A DNA stretch of 64,000 bases, from positions 42,263,798 to 42,327,797 of the forward strand of contig NC_023757.2 in NCBI RefSeq assembly GCF_000499845.2. The letters run 5' to 3'. The stretch comes from Phaseolus vulgaris. Its lineage: Eukaryota; Streptophyta; Magnoliopsida; Fabales; Fabaceae. The notes beneath the pieces were generated by a model. That model worked only from the letters and a program-made list of their open reading frames with translations. It did not search any database and was not told the DNA's origin. This document shows positions 23,901 to 35,018 of the stretch, one piece after another. The translations under genes and the position numbers were made by a program. Positions within the stretch are counted from its first letter, which is position 1; each line of letters begins with the position of its first letter.

Positions 23901-26354
23901 GGCCTCTGTATAAACAGACAATCGATGGGTAATCACATCTGACTTTACCCCTGGCATGTTTGCAGCTGTCCAGGCGAAAAGATCAGCGTTCTTTGTTAAT
24001 GTTTTACCGATCGTCTCTCGGTCGTCTGGTTTGAGGGATGTTCCCATGTATGTTTTCCGGTCTTTGTCCCGAAGGAATATGGGTTGAAGATCTTCCCCTG
24101 CTTCCATTCGGGGATCATCCAGTCGAGGATCTAGATCGACTAAAGCGACCAAGTGTCTTCTAGATTCTCTTCCTCTAGAGCGTCTTTCTGTTGACCGACC
24201 TCTTCGCTCTGTGGTCCGTTCGGCTGACGTGGTATAAAGCCTTCGGGTCGGCTCCACCTTCAGGCTAGCTACATAACACTCTCGTGCTGTCTTCTGGTCT
24301 ACATGCACGGTTGCTATATCTCCATTGACTGAGGGGAACTTCATAGCTAAATGAGGAGTTGAGACAATGGCTTTCAATCTGTTGATAGATGGTCGACCGA
24401 GCAAAATATTGTACGATGTATTGGCATTAACGAGTAGATATCGTATGTTGATGGTCTTGCTGAGGTAATCATCTCCGAACGTGGTGTATAGATCGATAAA
24501 TCCTTTCGTATCCACTCTTTCCCCTGAGAAACCAACTATCTGCTCGTTGTAGGGTTGTATCTCTGCTTCTGGAATCTTCATATTCTTAAACGTTTCCCAA
24601 TACAGGATGTCGACCGAGCTACCCTGATCTACCAAAACTTTTGCAATTGCAAATTTATCTATCTCCACAGTTATTACCATGGGGTCATCTTGAGATGGAT
24701 CGATTGCTGTGAAGTCTTCGTCAGTGAAAGTGATTGGTGGTATATGCGGTCGGCGTTGTGTGGAAGTCGAATGAACGGATTGAATTGCTCTCAAATGTTT
24801 TTTCCTTGCTGAATTAGAGCATCCTCCACCCGCAAAGCCACCTGCAATGTAATTAATTTCTTGAGGGGGCTGACCGAGCGACACCGGTCCAGCGATTGTA
24901 TTGATGACTGTGCGAACTTTTTGTTTAGTTCGACTTCTACGTTCAGGGCTTTCGCTTTTAGGCCTCGTTCGTCTGATCGGACTTTCGCTTCTTTTTCTTC
25001 TGTTTGAACGATAGTGGTTGTCACGGGTCCGGTCGTCTCTTCGTCCCGAACGTTCTCGGGGATCATGATCACGCTGGGGTGACCTGGGTGCAGTGATGGT
25101 GGTTTTCACGAACTTGCGGAGATGACCGGCCTGGATGAGCTCTTCAATTTTATCTTTCAGTGCTTGGCATCCTTCGGTCGTGTGGCCATAGTTACGATGG
25201 TATTGGCAACGTTTACTGGTGTCGGCATTGGGAGGGGTTTGTGATTGCCTCAATGCCGGAATCAATTCAATCTGCAGTGCTTCGTCGAGAACCTTACCCC
25301 TTGGTACAATCAAGGGAGTGTAGTTGTGGAAACGGGGACCCCTATTGGGGCGATGTCGTTCTCGGTCGGTTGGTACTGTGGGGGGACGAATCCCTTTGCT
25401 CTTGTCCGTGTTCTCAGCATAAGTTTTTCGATGATAGTCAATATGTTCTTCTATCTGCATGAACTTTGTTGCTCTTGTTCTTAATTCATCCATATTGCAC
25501 GGAGGTCGTTTGATAAGGCTTTCAGTGAACCTTCCCGGTAGTATGGCCGAGACCAAATGATGCATGGCTATTTCTGGATTAAGATTACGAATGTTCATAC
25601 ACACTTTGCTAAATCTGTTCATGAATGTTCTCAATGATTCTCCCCTTTCTTGTTTGACATTTAGAAGAGACATGGAGGATGTCCGATGAGGTCTACTTGT
25701 GGCGTATTGCGTGGTGAACTTCAATTCCAAAGCGTCGAAGCTTGTAATGGAATTGGGTGGAAGGTCCGAAAACCATCCAAGGGGGCCTTCCCTGAGAGAG
25801 GTGGGGAAGACTTTACACCATACCGTTCGGTCGGTTGTGTAGAGGGTCATTTGAGTTCTAAATATATTCAGATGTTCGTCTGGGTCTGTGGAACCGTCAT
25901 AAAGGTTTATCGTTAGGCCCCTCCACTTGTCAGGGAGAGGAGTGGCTATGATGTCATCAGTGAACGGATGGCCTTTCGGGTTTGTTACCTTGTTTGGGGT
26001 TACTGGCTTTACACTCTGATGGGTGTGTTGAACGAGTGACGTGTGAGGTATAGCCTGGGCTATTGTTCTCGTTCCTGATTGGAACGGTGATGGAGAAGGT
26101 GCACGTGAATGCCCTTCGCGTTCAGATTGCTCAAGTCTATCCAACAATCTCTTGTTCTGTTCTTTCAATTGTGCTATCTCTTCTGCGTGTTGTTGACGCT
26201 CTTCTTCTCGTCTTTTCCTTTCTTCATCCTGGCGAAGTTGATCGATGACCCCTTTTTGGAGTAACTCCTGCATCTGAATCTGGAGGGTTTGTAGTATGGT
26301 CCTATGCTCTTCAGAGATATCATTGTTGTTGTTGTTGTTTGCCGTTGAGCCCAT
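20920..26354 (-). pseudogene. Tat gag-pol, interrupted by one in-frame TGA and one frameshift
   Basis: The first ATG after the PBS is at 26354; the open frame extends to the LTR edge without an earlier ATG. Domains in order, residues counted from that ATG: a low-complexity and coiled-coil N-terminus; gag (about 130-290); a CX2HX3..HX4C zinc knuckle (about 382); protease LVDQGSSVDILYW (about 574); RT with FLDAYSGYNQI and YVDDIV (about 972). A TGA at 23226-23228 then interrupts, and the same frame resumes at once. The first RNase H has YLAVSN where a catalytic aspartate is expected; the second has YVDGSS, NNQAEYEA, KSDS and TRADALS. Near 22205-22245 the frame shifts, and integrase follows with an HHCC zinc site and GMDIIGP, ITDNGRQF, NGQAEAANK, ending at 20920. 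No active polyprotein is expected without readthrough and frameshifting. Confidence 0.92.
23226..23228 (-). other. in-frame TGA between RT and the first RNase H
   Basis: The frame is open on both sides and resumes with conserved family sequence (LVGRLTSLSRFVPKL). Related elements usually have arginine here, so a single CGA-to-TGA transition, the change expected at a methylated CpG, would explain it. Confidence 0.8.
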
Positions 26355-26398
26355 CTTCAAGCGTTGGGATCTTTGGGTCTGGGAATAATGATTACTCG

Positions 26399-26416
26399 GC
26401 CCCACGATGGGCGCCA
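26399..26416 (-). other. Tat element primer binding site
   Basis: On the minus strand TGGCGCCCATCGTGGGGC starts two bases inside the 5' LTR. TGG complements the CCA end of a tRNA. The exact tRNA was not determined. Confidence 0.8.
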
Positions 26417-26418
26417 AT

Positions 26419-26970
26419 TGTACCTGTATGGATATTGGGGACTGAGTAATGTTGGTCCACGTCGATACAAGGTGTCTGCTTCAGTCTTGGTTGTCTTGTC
26501 CTTCGAGTTTCCTTCTTCCTCGCGTGCCTCGGTCGGCCGGTGGGGGTACCTGCGATTGTGCTCCGACGCTCAAGTCAGTAATCTCTCTCAGTGAGAATCC
26601 TTGATAATCTGAAAAAACATACCTCTCTCCCTTTCTTTCTCTTCTTTTGTATGTCCCTTTGGGCTTGGGCCCTCTGGGTCATTAGTGGTCGCGACGTGTT
26701 TTGTGGTCCTTGGGTCGTGTTAGATGGTTTCCTGGGATCTAGGGGGTGTTCCCGAAAATCCAAGGAGTGCTCACGTGTGTTTGTTACTCAGTGGGAATTG
26801 TAACCGTTTGTCCCACGTGTAACCATGTTCCTTGCTTAATTAGATAATTTAATTCGGACAACGCGGTCGTCCGGTACTGACCGGTATACTTGTCCCACGT
26901 GTAACCATGTTCCTTGCTTAATTAGATAATTTAATTCGGACAACGCGGTCGTCCGGTACCGACCGGTACA
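26419..26970 (-). repeat. Tat element 5' LTR (right copy)
   Basis: 552 bp, equal in length and, by reading, identical to 17260-17811. It is followed by ACATG at 26971-26975, the right copy of the target duplication. Confidence 0.95.
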
Positions 26971-26975
26971 ACATG

Positions 26976-28260
26976 CATTAAGATTTTATAGGCTATATAA
27001 CGTTTTTCCTGTTAAAAAAAATATTCAATTGAACTTGTAACGATTTGCATTAAGCTTAAGCTGAAAGATATAAATTATTTTGTAAGAAAAATAAACTGAA
27101 ATGTTTCCAAGTTTTATTTTTAAAAACTAAGTTCTTAGAAAATTAAACTTCTAAAACTAAACTATACTGTTACACAAACATATTTATAATTAAATTTGTC
27201 AAAGTTAAAGTATGAGAATTAATATTCAATCAGAGTAAAAAACTTGAAGATTGTAACAATTAAGTAACCTATCTATTTTTATGATAACAACCTTATTTAT
27301 TAAATTCGTCTTAGATAACATATAGTTTAAATATGTGATATTTTTTTATAGTTTCTTTTAGATATTATTTTATTCAGTCAATTTTTGTTGTTTAAATTTA
27401 ATTTAAGCTGATATTGTTTTCAAAATAAATATGTGAAATACTTTTTTTTTTACTAAAACTGTGGCATTTAATAATTTTTTTTTTAATAATTTTTAAAGTG
27501 CGTGTTTTATTAACTAACTAATTATAAATACTTAATTTTATAAGATATTTCTATATAAAAGATTACTATTTATAAAATCATTTGAAGTAGTTCAATCACC
27601 TTAAAAACAACTCAATTTAGTTTACACAAATTATTGTCATTTAGTTTAGTTTCTTGAAACTACATTTGCATTCAATATATTTTTTCATAGAGTTAAATTT
27701 AGTTCATTTTATCCATCCAATCTTATAATATGTTTTATGAAAACATTACATTATTCTTTTAGTTTAGATCTATATAAAAGTTTTAAAAATTCAGTATCAT
27801 GAAAAAAAATCGTTTTTTTTTATATGTAAAATGGTTGAAATATAATTATAAATTCACGAAGCATTTATATAAATTTTTATTAAAATAAATATCTTTTACT
27901 TGTCATATATATATATATATATTATAATAGAAAAATAATGGTCATACTTGGCACACTTAATACATAGTTATTATCAATTAAAGTCATGAATAAAACTCAT
28001 AAATAAATTTTAGTTTTATGAAAAATTGTGCTTTCGAACAATATGAGGGTTATATATAAATCAAATGAAGTGAATATAGTTAGAAAAATTGAGCATAGCA
28101 TGTTATTTTAGCATTAACTGATTGAAGAAATAATATATGCACGTGAAGTGGAAATTGTACCTCCTAGAGTAATAAATTGGAATTAGCTCGGTAATTAATA
28201 GGAATTGTACTTACTAGAAAAATGGTGAAACATAATTGCCACGTTGCCGAACCTTTCTAG
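26976..28260. other. AT-rich intergenic region, no gene seen
   Basis: It contains A/T runs and a short (TA)n at about 27905-27921. Nothing coding is supported before the UBC promoter. Confidence 0.55.
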
Positions 28261-28323
28261 AACACGTGTTATGTCCCACGTCGACATTCTATCTCCCTTA
28301 CACCCACCCACTCCCTATATATG
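28261..28323 (+). promoter_or_regulatory. putative UBC promoter: palindromic G-box and TATA box
   Basis: AACACGTGTT at 28261-28270 is a perfect palindrome around CACGTG. An ABRE-like CCCACGTCG follows at about 28275. CTATATATG at 28315-28323 is a plausible TATA box for the downstream gene, with transcription starting near 28345-28355. This would put a long first intron in the 5' UTR. Assignment to the UBC gene is by position only. Confidence 0.5.
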
Positions 28324-28344
28324 TGTTCCTCCTCATTTCCTTTC

Positions 28345-29994
28345 TCAATTCTCTTCTTTTCAATTACTCTCTGATCACAACGCCATCACCAAAACGCTAC
28401 AAGGGTTTCAGGCAAGCCATCATTTCCCCCAAATTATAGTTTCACTTCTTTTATGCCAATGCACTTTTTCTCTCTTATCCTCTCTTCCTTTTGATTTTGC
28501 ACTAATTCAAGCATGCTTAGCAATAGCAGTGCACGCATTGTTTTCCCTCTATCTTTGGTTAAATGGGTCAGCCATAGATCTTTCTACCGGAATCTATAAT
28601 AGCTCTTTTGTAACCTTGCTTGTCGGTATCGGTTTTATTCAATTAACGCAAATATGCCTTTTCTCATTTTGCCTTCCGTTTCCGAATTGCTGGCTAGGAA
28701 GTTTATCCAAGTAAGACAAGGAATTTTGGGTATTTTCCTTTGTTTCAAATGGACGCAGTCGTTTGCAAAAGATTTTGACTTTCATGTATTTGCACTTCGT
28801 GCCAATGAAGCGTGCACTTGTGCCACGTTGTGTATCACGCACTTTGTATAGCTTTTTTCTGTGCATTCGTAAGACCCTTTCATTAGTCACTGTTGCTTGG
28901 TGTTCTCCTTTGGACCTGTTAGCTTTGTGCTTCAATACTCGGAAGGGTGATAATGTTGGTTCCTATTTTATTCACATAGATAGTGTTTGTCTCATTGGGG
29001 TGGAAATTTTCATCAGCTTAAGTATTCTTCTGTCCTTCTGAAGCAAGGGGTCGTTTTTGTTGCCTTCATCGTAGTTGAAGGATTACTCTTTACTGAGTAG
29101 GAATTTGGTTTAAGTTTGCCTGTAGTGTAAAGTTCTGCAAGTATGCTCTGTGATGAACAGAGCTATGTAGTATACACGTAAACAACTATGTCTGTGTTTG
29201 TGTTTAATTTTCCTTCTCCACTCTGTCCTTTTCTGTTTGATCCATGGGTAATGTGCATTTATTTCGGAAGAATAATTGCTTATTCTTTCAAGTGTTATAA
29301 GCAAGCTTTTAAAAAACTAGCTATTTCTCTAAAAGTAATCAAGTTGTTACCCTTCATACATACTGCCTCTCTTTTGCGAAGTTTCTCTTCGTTCTTTCTA
29401 CAAGACCCCCTTTAAATTGTCAACTGCATTAATTGCTTTATTTTATATTTTTATAAAAAAACCCCAAATCGAGGGGCAGTATTTGTGTGGAAAGAGATTA
29501 AGTGAATGGAATTAATTTCTGTAGTCGAATGATATTTTGAACATTCAATGAAAAAGATAATTTCTTCGACTCTGCACTATCTTTATATGATATAGGGTGT
29601 CTTTCTTCACAGATGAGGCTTCTATTTATGGATTAATAGAGATCTTCTTGCTCCTGATTTTTGCATCAAAACAATTGCAAAGTTTCTTATACTTGGGTTT
29701 TCTGCTTCTCTGCATCATTTATCAGCAAAAGTGGTGAATCTTGACGGGCAAAATTATGTTTTGGTTTGATATGTAGGGCACCACCACAAACATTTTAGGA
29801 TATATCAAGTTTCTAATCCTATTTTAAATTTAACAGAAATGAATTGAGCTTATATAGGCTGCACATCGAAATTAGGTTTTGTTTTTTATATCTTCTGTTT
29901 TGGGGAAGATGAGAACAAATATGTACATTGGCAGATATTAAATTTTCCTTATTGTATCTCTAGCAGGTTGAAATAAGTGATTTGTATAATCAAA
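28345..29994 (+). other. probable 5' UTR exon(s) and 5'-UTR intron of the UBC gene
   Basis: A strong acceptor (CTCTAGCAG, ending about 29965) lies 30 bases before the start codon, so the leader is very likely spliced. The donor is unresolved: ATCCAAGTAAGA near 28706 and a GC-type CAGGCAAGC near 28410 both fit. Many ATGs in this interval argue against an unspliced leader. No other gene is supported here. Confidence 0.5.
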
Positions 29995-32900
29995 ATGTCA
30001 TCTCCAAGCAAGAGAAGAGAAATGGATGTTATGAAATTGTAAGTAGATTTTATTATTGAGTGTTTATGGTTACATTATTTTAAACTGTTTGAATTATTTG
30101 TTGTATATTTTTTTCTATAAATGGGTGGCAATCGGTATATTGTTAAATTCTTTGAAATATATTATGGTTTGTTTGTTTTGATTGTTGGCATGACGTGATG
30201 AAGAAGCACATTTGGCACATTATAGGTTATCTTCACGAGGTATCATTTGATCTTGAACCCACGTCCACGTTCATAATGTGGGTAAATTTCAGTAAGTTTA
30301 ATTTGGCTTAAAGAGAAGCCTGTTTAAACTAAAGTTCTATTACACAGAAGGACCTGGACTACTTGTTGAAATGAAACAGCCATTATATATAGTAGTTTGT
30401 AAGATTTATAAAGGATTAAAATCCGTCCAAATCCGTTGAAGTACACGCCTTTCCTAACTTACCATAATTTTTATTTTTGTTAATCACTAAATACCGTGTA
30501 GTGTTGTTTTCAAGTTAAAATATGACGTAATCCTATGTTGAATCCATGTAGCTTTTTGTAATTTTTTATATGTTGCTGTTTGATAGTCCATTGTGTGGGT
30601 TAAATGGATGAAGAAAACTAAATGGAGAAGATGAATTTGGTTGGTGAATATAGAAACTTAGAAGAGGTGAGGCCAACTCCTAAGTGATTCTAAGCTAGAC
30701 ACAAAACTAGTGCTAATGAGTGAGCAAAGAAGACAAATTGTGCACAAACTTGGACATCATTTCTTTATCAATTCTAAGCTCCTTTAGAAAAGGGTTAGCA
30801 CTTGTATTTATAGTCCTAAGAGTAGTCAAGGTGCAAGTTTTAATCCTAAAAACTCTCCACTTCCATGGTGTGACAATTGGCTACCTCACTCTCACAAATT
30901 TCTAACTCCACTCAGTGTTGTTTTCAAGTTAAAATATCTGGTTAGTTGATCAGCAAGAAGGTAACAACACCCTGAAAACTAGATTTGAAGGGGGCTAATG
31001 TGATTGTTGGAAAACTGCCTTAATTGCAGTCACCCCTTGGTTGGAAAGGGCTACTTAGTGCGGCCTTGATAATGAAGGTCGAGTTGGGGATTATAGTGGA
31101 TTATAGTGGTGGCCACCAGGACGTGTCTCCTTGATAGTTCAGATCTCTTATCAATTGGAGATATGAATCATGCAGTGCTTTTAAAGTGTAGAAACCCCTT
31201 AATTTTTGTGGAGTTGACTGAGTTCTTCATTCTAAGAGTAATAAAAAAACAAATTTTGGGGATTCATGATAAAGAAAAACTTCAGTTTTTGTGATGGTCA
31301 CATGATGTGCACGAAACATAATTATTTGACTGTAAAAGTAATGTTTTCACTTAAAATCAAATTGAGGGCTAAGTGATAAAATGTAGACCTTAGAGTTAAG
31401 TTTAGATATGCAATACTTAATGGGAAATTTGTTTTACCCATTTATTAACATTCATGAGAGAAGGCAGGATTATGAATTGGCTGTTTCTGTCATGAAAAAT
31501 CACCTGGAAGTGACAATCAAATTCATCACAGCATGATATGCCAAGCATAGAAACCAACTTCAAAATTAAAAAGATAAAAATTGCTTAGGATTCTCCATCA
31601 CATTACGTTTTAGCATAAGCTGAATTTTAGTCATAACATAGACTTCACCTTTTTTAGTGGGAATAGGGATCTGCAAATTACTAAAACAATTGAGGAAATT
31701 AAAAAGAAGCGAAAAAGAACATGGTTACTTAGTCTTAGTCTGTTGGCAGTTTATGTTTTCCCCAGGGTGCCTTTTCTGGTGTCATACCATCATATTTCCC
31801 TGTGGTAGGGGACTAAACCACTGCTTTTTTATGATTTTATTTTTCAGAGAAACATTTTTTAAATGCTGAATGATATAGTAAACTTCAACCATGTAGTACT
31901 TAGTGAAAGTAAATTCATTATAAATCGATCCCATTCCCTCCATTTTCCTTTTTTTCCTCCCAAAAAATAAATGTCTTTAATAACATATGATACTTGTTAT
32001 TCTTGACATCGATCAATTAGTGCAACTTTTTTGGTCATATAATGAGTTAATATAGGTATTTGACTAAGTAAGGATGATATGTTGGTGTCTTGGTAGCAAT
32101 ATCATTTATGCATATTTTATCTACCTAAATGAAAGTTGTTACGCTGAAAGAAGCGATAGTATTATGCGGTGCCGTATGGTACTTATAGGCTATGTTATCA
32201 CAATGAACGCGTAGATGTCGTTATGGATGGAATAGCATGGTTGAAATTGATAACAGCAATTGAAATGAAGGCATATGGGCTTCATCTAATTTAGTAACTT
32301 GTGCCGAACAAAATTATCAAGTGACCTTTATATGCTTCAAATGCATTGCATGATTGGTGAGGTTTATGAAGTATGTGCATAAGACCCAAAAAAAAAAGTC
32401 GCAAAAGCCTAGTATGAATGAACTTTCCAACGAACAGTTATAGGAGAAAAAAAGGTAAATATACCTCTGTTTCTCTCGGAAGCTAAAATTAATTTTGAAG
32501 CTCAACTTTCAAAAGCTCTATCATCGAACTTCTCTTGAAGTTGACATATGAAAAGTTAATTTAACTTAAGGAGAGAAATTCCATTCATTTTTTCTCTTTT
32601 TCTGCTATAAGTACTTGTTAAATGTTTGTCCAAATGGTGTCAAAGGCTTGAACCTTTTGTGGGATTTGGCATTGATCAAATGATGCTAATGTACTATATT
32701 TTTCTAGAGTTAGAAAGCGTATGCATGTGCTAGTTTGTAAATTCATGTTGATGACTGTTCCTTATATCTTTCGGATGAACTTAGAGTCCAAGACTATCAT
32801 TCTTGGCATTTTATTCACATGGTCATGTATGCTTGATCACTCCAGCAAAAACATTTTGTAGTCATATTTCTCAAATATTCCCTACTTTTTTTCAGGATGA

Positions 32901-35018
32901 TGAGTGATTATACAGTGGAGACGATAAACGATGGACTTAGTGAATTCAATGTTGAGTTTCATGGTCCAAAAGAAAGTACTGTCAAAATTCCATGGTTAAC
33001 CTACTCTTTTGTTTGATGAAATGAAACTGTAAATGTGTACTAAGAATTACTTACTATTTTTTTTCTTAAACCAAGTATTTCCCTTTTTTTCCTTTCTCAT
33101 GAGAAAATGGGAGGACAAAAAGACTTTGATGAGAAGCTCCTTTATTTCTATCAACATAATTTTCCATATAATATTTGCATGTCACATTTCATATTCTAGC
33201 TTGACACTGGTTTCCTTGTCTTTAAATGGGTTGTGACCACAAAGACCAATTGCTTGTCTTTAATCTATTTGTTTGTTCCTTGATTGATCACATTTACGTG
33301 ATTGTTGCAGGTCTTTATGAAGGTGGAGTCTGGAAAATTCGTGTTGAGCTTCCTGATGCTTACCCATATAAATCCCCTTCTATTGGCTTTGTGAACAAAA
33401 TATTCCACCCAAATGTCGATGAGTTGTGAGCACTTCATATGCTATTAGTCAATCTTTAATTTTTTGGGTGAATATTTCTTCTGCTCTATGTAGTTTCTGC
33501 ACTAATATGGGTCAATGGATTATTTCCTTTTTTATATTTGGGTTCCATGATACATGTCAGTAATTTTTTTCTGCTGTTTATATTTCATTGTTTTGGGATT
33601 TTGTGCAAGATATTTCTTAGGAGTATCAAGTCACGGAAACAGCTTGCTAATGTGACTGATTCTGCTTTGCACATTTCATCAACTGCAGATCTGGCTCTGT
33701 TTGCTTGGATGTCATTAACCAATCTTGGAGCCCAATGTTTGGTAATTCAGTTATACGCTTTCATAGTAAAAGTTTCAAGTATCCATCGTCTGAAGGTTCT
33801 ATTAGTTTGTCATATTTCTGTCTATGTACTCTGAGGTATATAATTATCTGAACGAAAATTCAACATGAATATAGAATATCCTCCTTCATTAATGTCCTCT
33901 CTCCTTTTCTGGCTAATCTGTTATGTTTTTTGTTTCTTGAAAATGACCAAGGTTTCTTGTGTGTTTTCAGATCTTCTAAATGTCTTTGAAGTTTTTCTTC
34001 CACAACTCCTGCTTTATCCAAATGCTTCAGATCCTCTCAATGGCGATGCAGCATCGTTAATGATGAAGGATAAAAAGTTGTATGATCAGAAAGTTAAAGG
34101 TGAGCATATTGTTTGTTATGTGCTACTTTTTCTGATAATTGAAGACATGTTATATTGGTTTCTCTATTTTAGTTATTCAAATACAATTCCTATTGTCTGC
34201 TGATTGCCAGTGTTTGTTTGGTGCATGGATTTGTGCATAGAATGGGAATTGGACATTGGAATTGATTTCCTATTTCTGTTAGTACCACTACTATTTTCAT
34301 CATCGTTTCCTCACCGCGTTGTGGTCATCATGCCACCGCCAATTGGGGATCATTTTTTTTATTCAATTTGTTGTGTAATTCTAGTCAGAATGGAATTATA
34401 ATTCAATTCTTACCTTCAGTTTTTTTATTTATCCATAGGTAAGAATCATGATTCTAAACCAAAATTGAATTGCATTTCAACTACGATTGTGATTACATGC
34501 GCTTAATGGAGGATCTCCGTAACTAATTGGTTTCTGATTGAATAACTTTAACCTCCTGGGCGAATCACATCTGGACTTTGGTTTGTAATGATAAAACCGT
34601 GCTAGTGCTCCGGACCCGTATTTACCCCCCTTTTATTCTCTTAACACCCGCGCCCAGCCAAGATCAGGAAGTTGTGTCATGCAATGCAATGGTTCAGCAC
34701 TATATTTTTACCAAAGGCTGTAAATTATTCAAACACGATGATATTTTTTGTACCCGAGACTGCTTCATGTATTTCTTAATGTTTGGATTTATTTCTAAAG
34801 TTAGGATGCTTTGGTGAATTGGGGGGCTATTTCATGGTGACAAAAGATATATAAAAATTGCTCTGCTATTTGTGGGGACAGAGTATTGTGAGCGGTATGC
34901 TAAGAAGGAAAACAATAGCAACTCTACAGCTGGTGAGGAGAGTGGAGATGACGAAGACATCAGTGAAGAAGACAGTGGATCTAGTGATGATGACATTCCT
35001 GGTCATGCTGATCCTTAA
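29995..35018 (+). CDS. UBC5-like: ubiquitin-conjugating enzyme E2, UBC4/5/6 type
   Basis: Six coding exons with canonical junctions join to 185 residues: 29995-30038, 32896-32975, 33311-33425, 33689-33741, 33971-34099 and 34882-35018. [20 protein letters not shown] opens the protein as in the Arabidopsis UBC4/5/6 group. The UBC fold spans about residues 1-145, with the HPN motif at 74-76 and the active cysteine at 85 in [15 protein letters not shown], encoded by the short fourth exon. The C-terminal tail (about 148-185) is acidic and serine-rich, as in that group. The enzyme takes ubiquitin from E1 as a thioester and passes it on with an E3 in the cytosol or nucleus. All catalytic features are present. 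The three group members cannot be told apart from this sequence alone. Confidence 0.95.
30500..30937. repeat. 390-bp segment flanked by 24-bp direct repeats in a UBC intron
   Basis: AGTGTTGTTTTCAAGTTAAA plus ATAT occurs at 30500-30523 and again at 30914-30937. The segment between resembles an LTR/promoter piece (TATTTATAG at about 30808, CAACTCCTAAGTG). It may be an insertion with a long duplication or a local unequal-exchange product. Confidence 0.65.

Larger units (their letters stand above)
17260..26970 (-). mobile_element. complete Ty3/gypsy Tat-type LTR retrotransposon, 9,711 bp
   Basis: Two 552-bp LTRs (17260-17811 and 26419-26970, both TGTACC...GGTACA) lie in a 5-bp ACATG duplication. 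Read on the minus strand the order is 5' LTR, PBS, gag, protease, RT, a first RNase H lacking its leading aspartate, a second RNase H with a full D-E-D-D set, integrase, tandem repeats, antisense gene, PPT and 3' LTR. The dual RNase H, long 3' region and extra antisense gene place it in the Tat (Ogre/Retand-like) group. The body is clearly richer in G+C than its AT-rich flanks. I saw no difference between the LTRs, which implies recent insertion, yet pol carries a nonsense codon and a frameshift. Confidence 0.96.

Noticed and set aside
24555..26594. Plus-strand frames of 61-100 residues over gag-pol
   Set aside because: Antisense shadows of the long gag-pol frame; no TATA box, intron or domain, unlike the plus-strand gene at 18.2-20 kb.
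28244..28714. 156-residue frame at the start of the UBC leader
   Set aside because: Low-complexity translation of promoter, leader and intron sequence; no family resemblance.
33538..34401. Intronic frames of 65-112 residues in the UBC gene
   Set aside because: They run through intron-exon boundaries that splice into a proven UBC protein.
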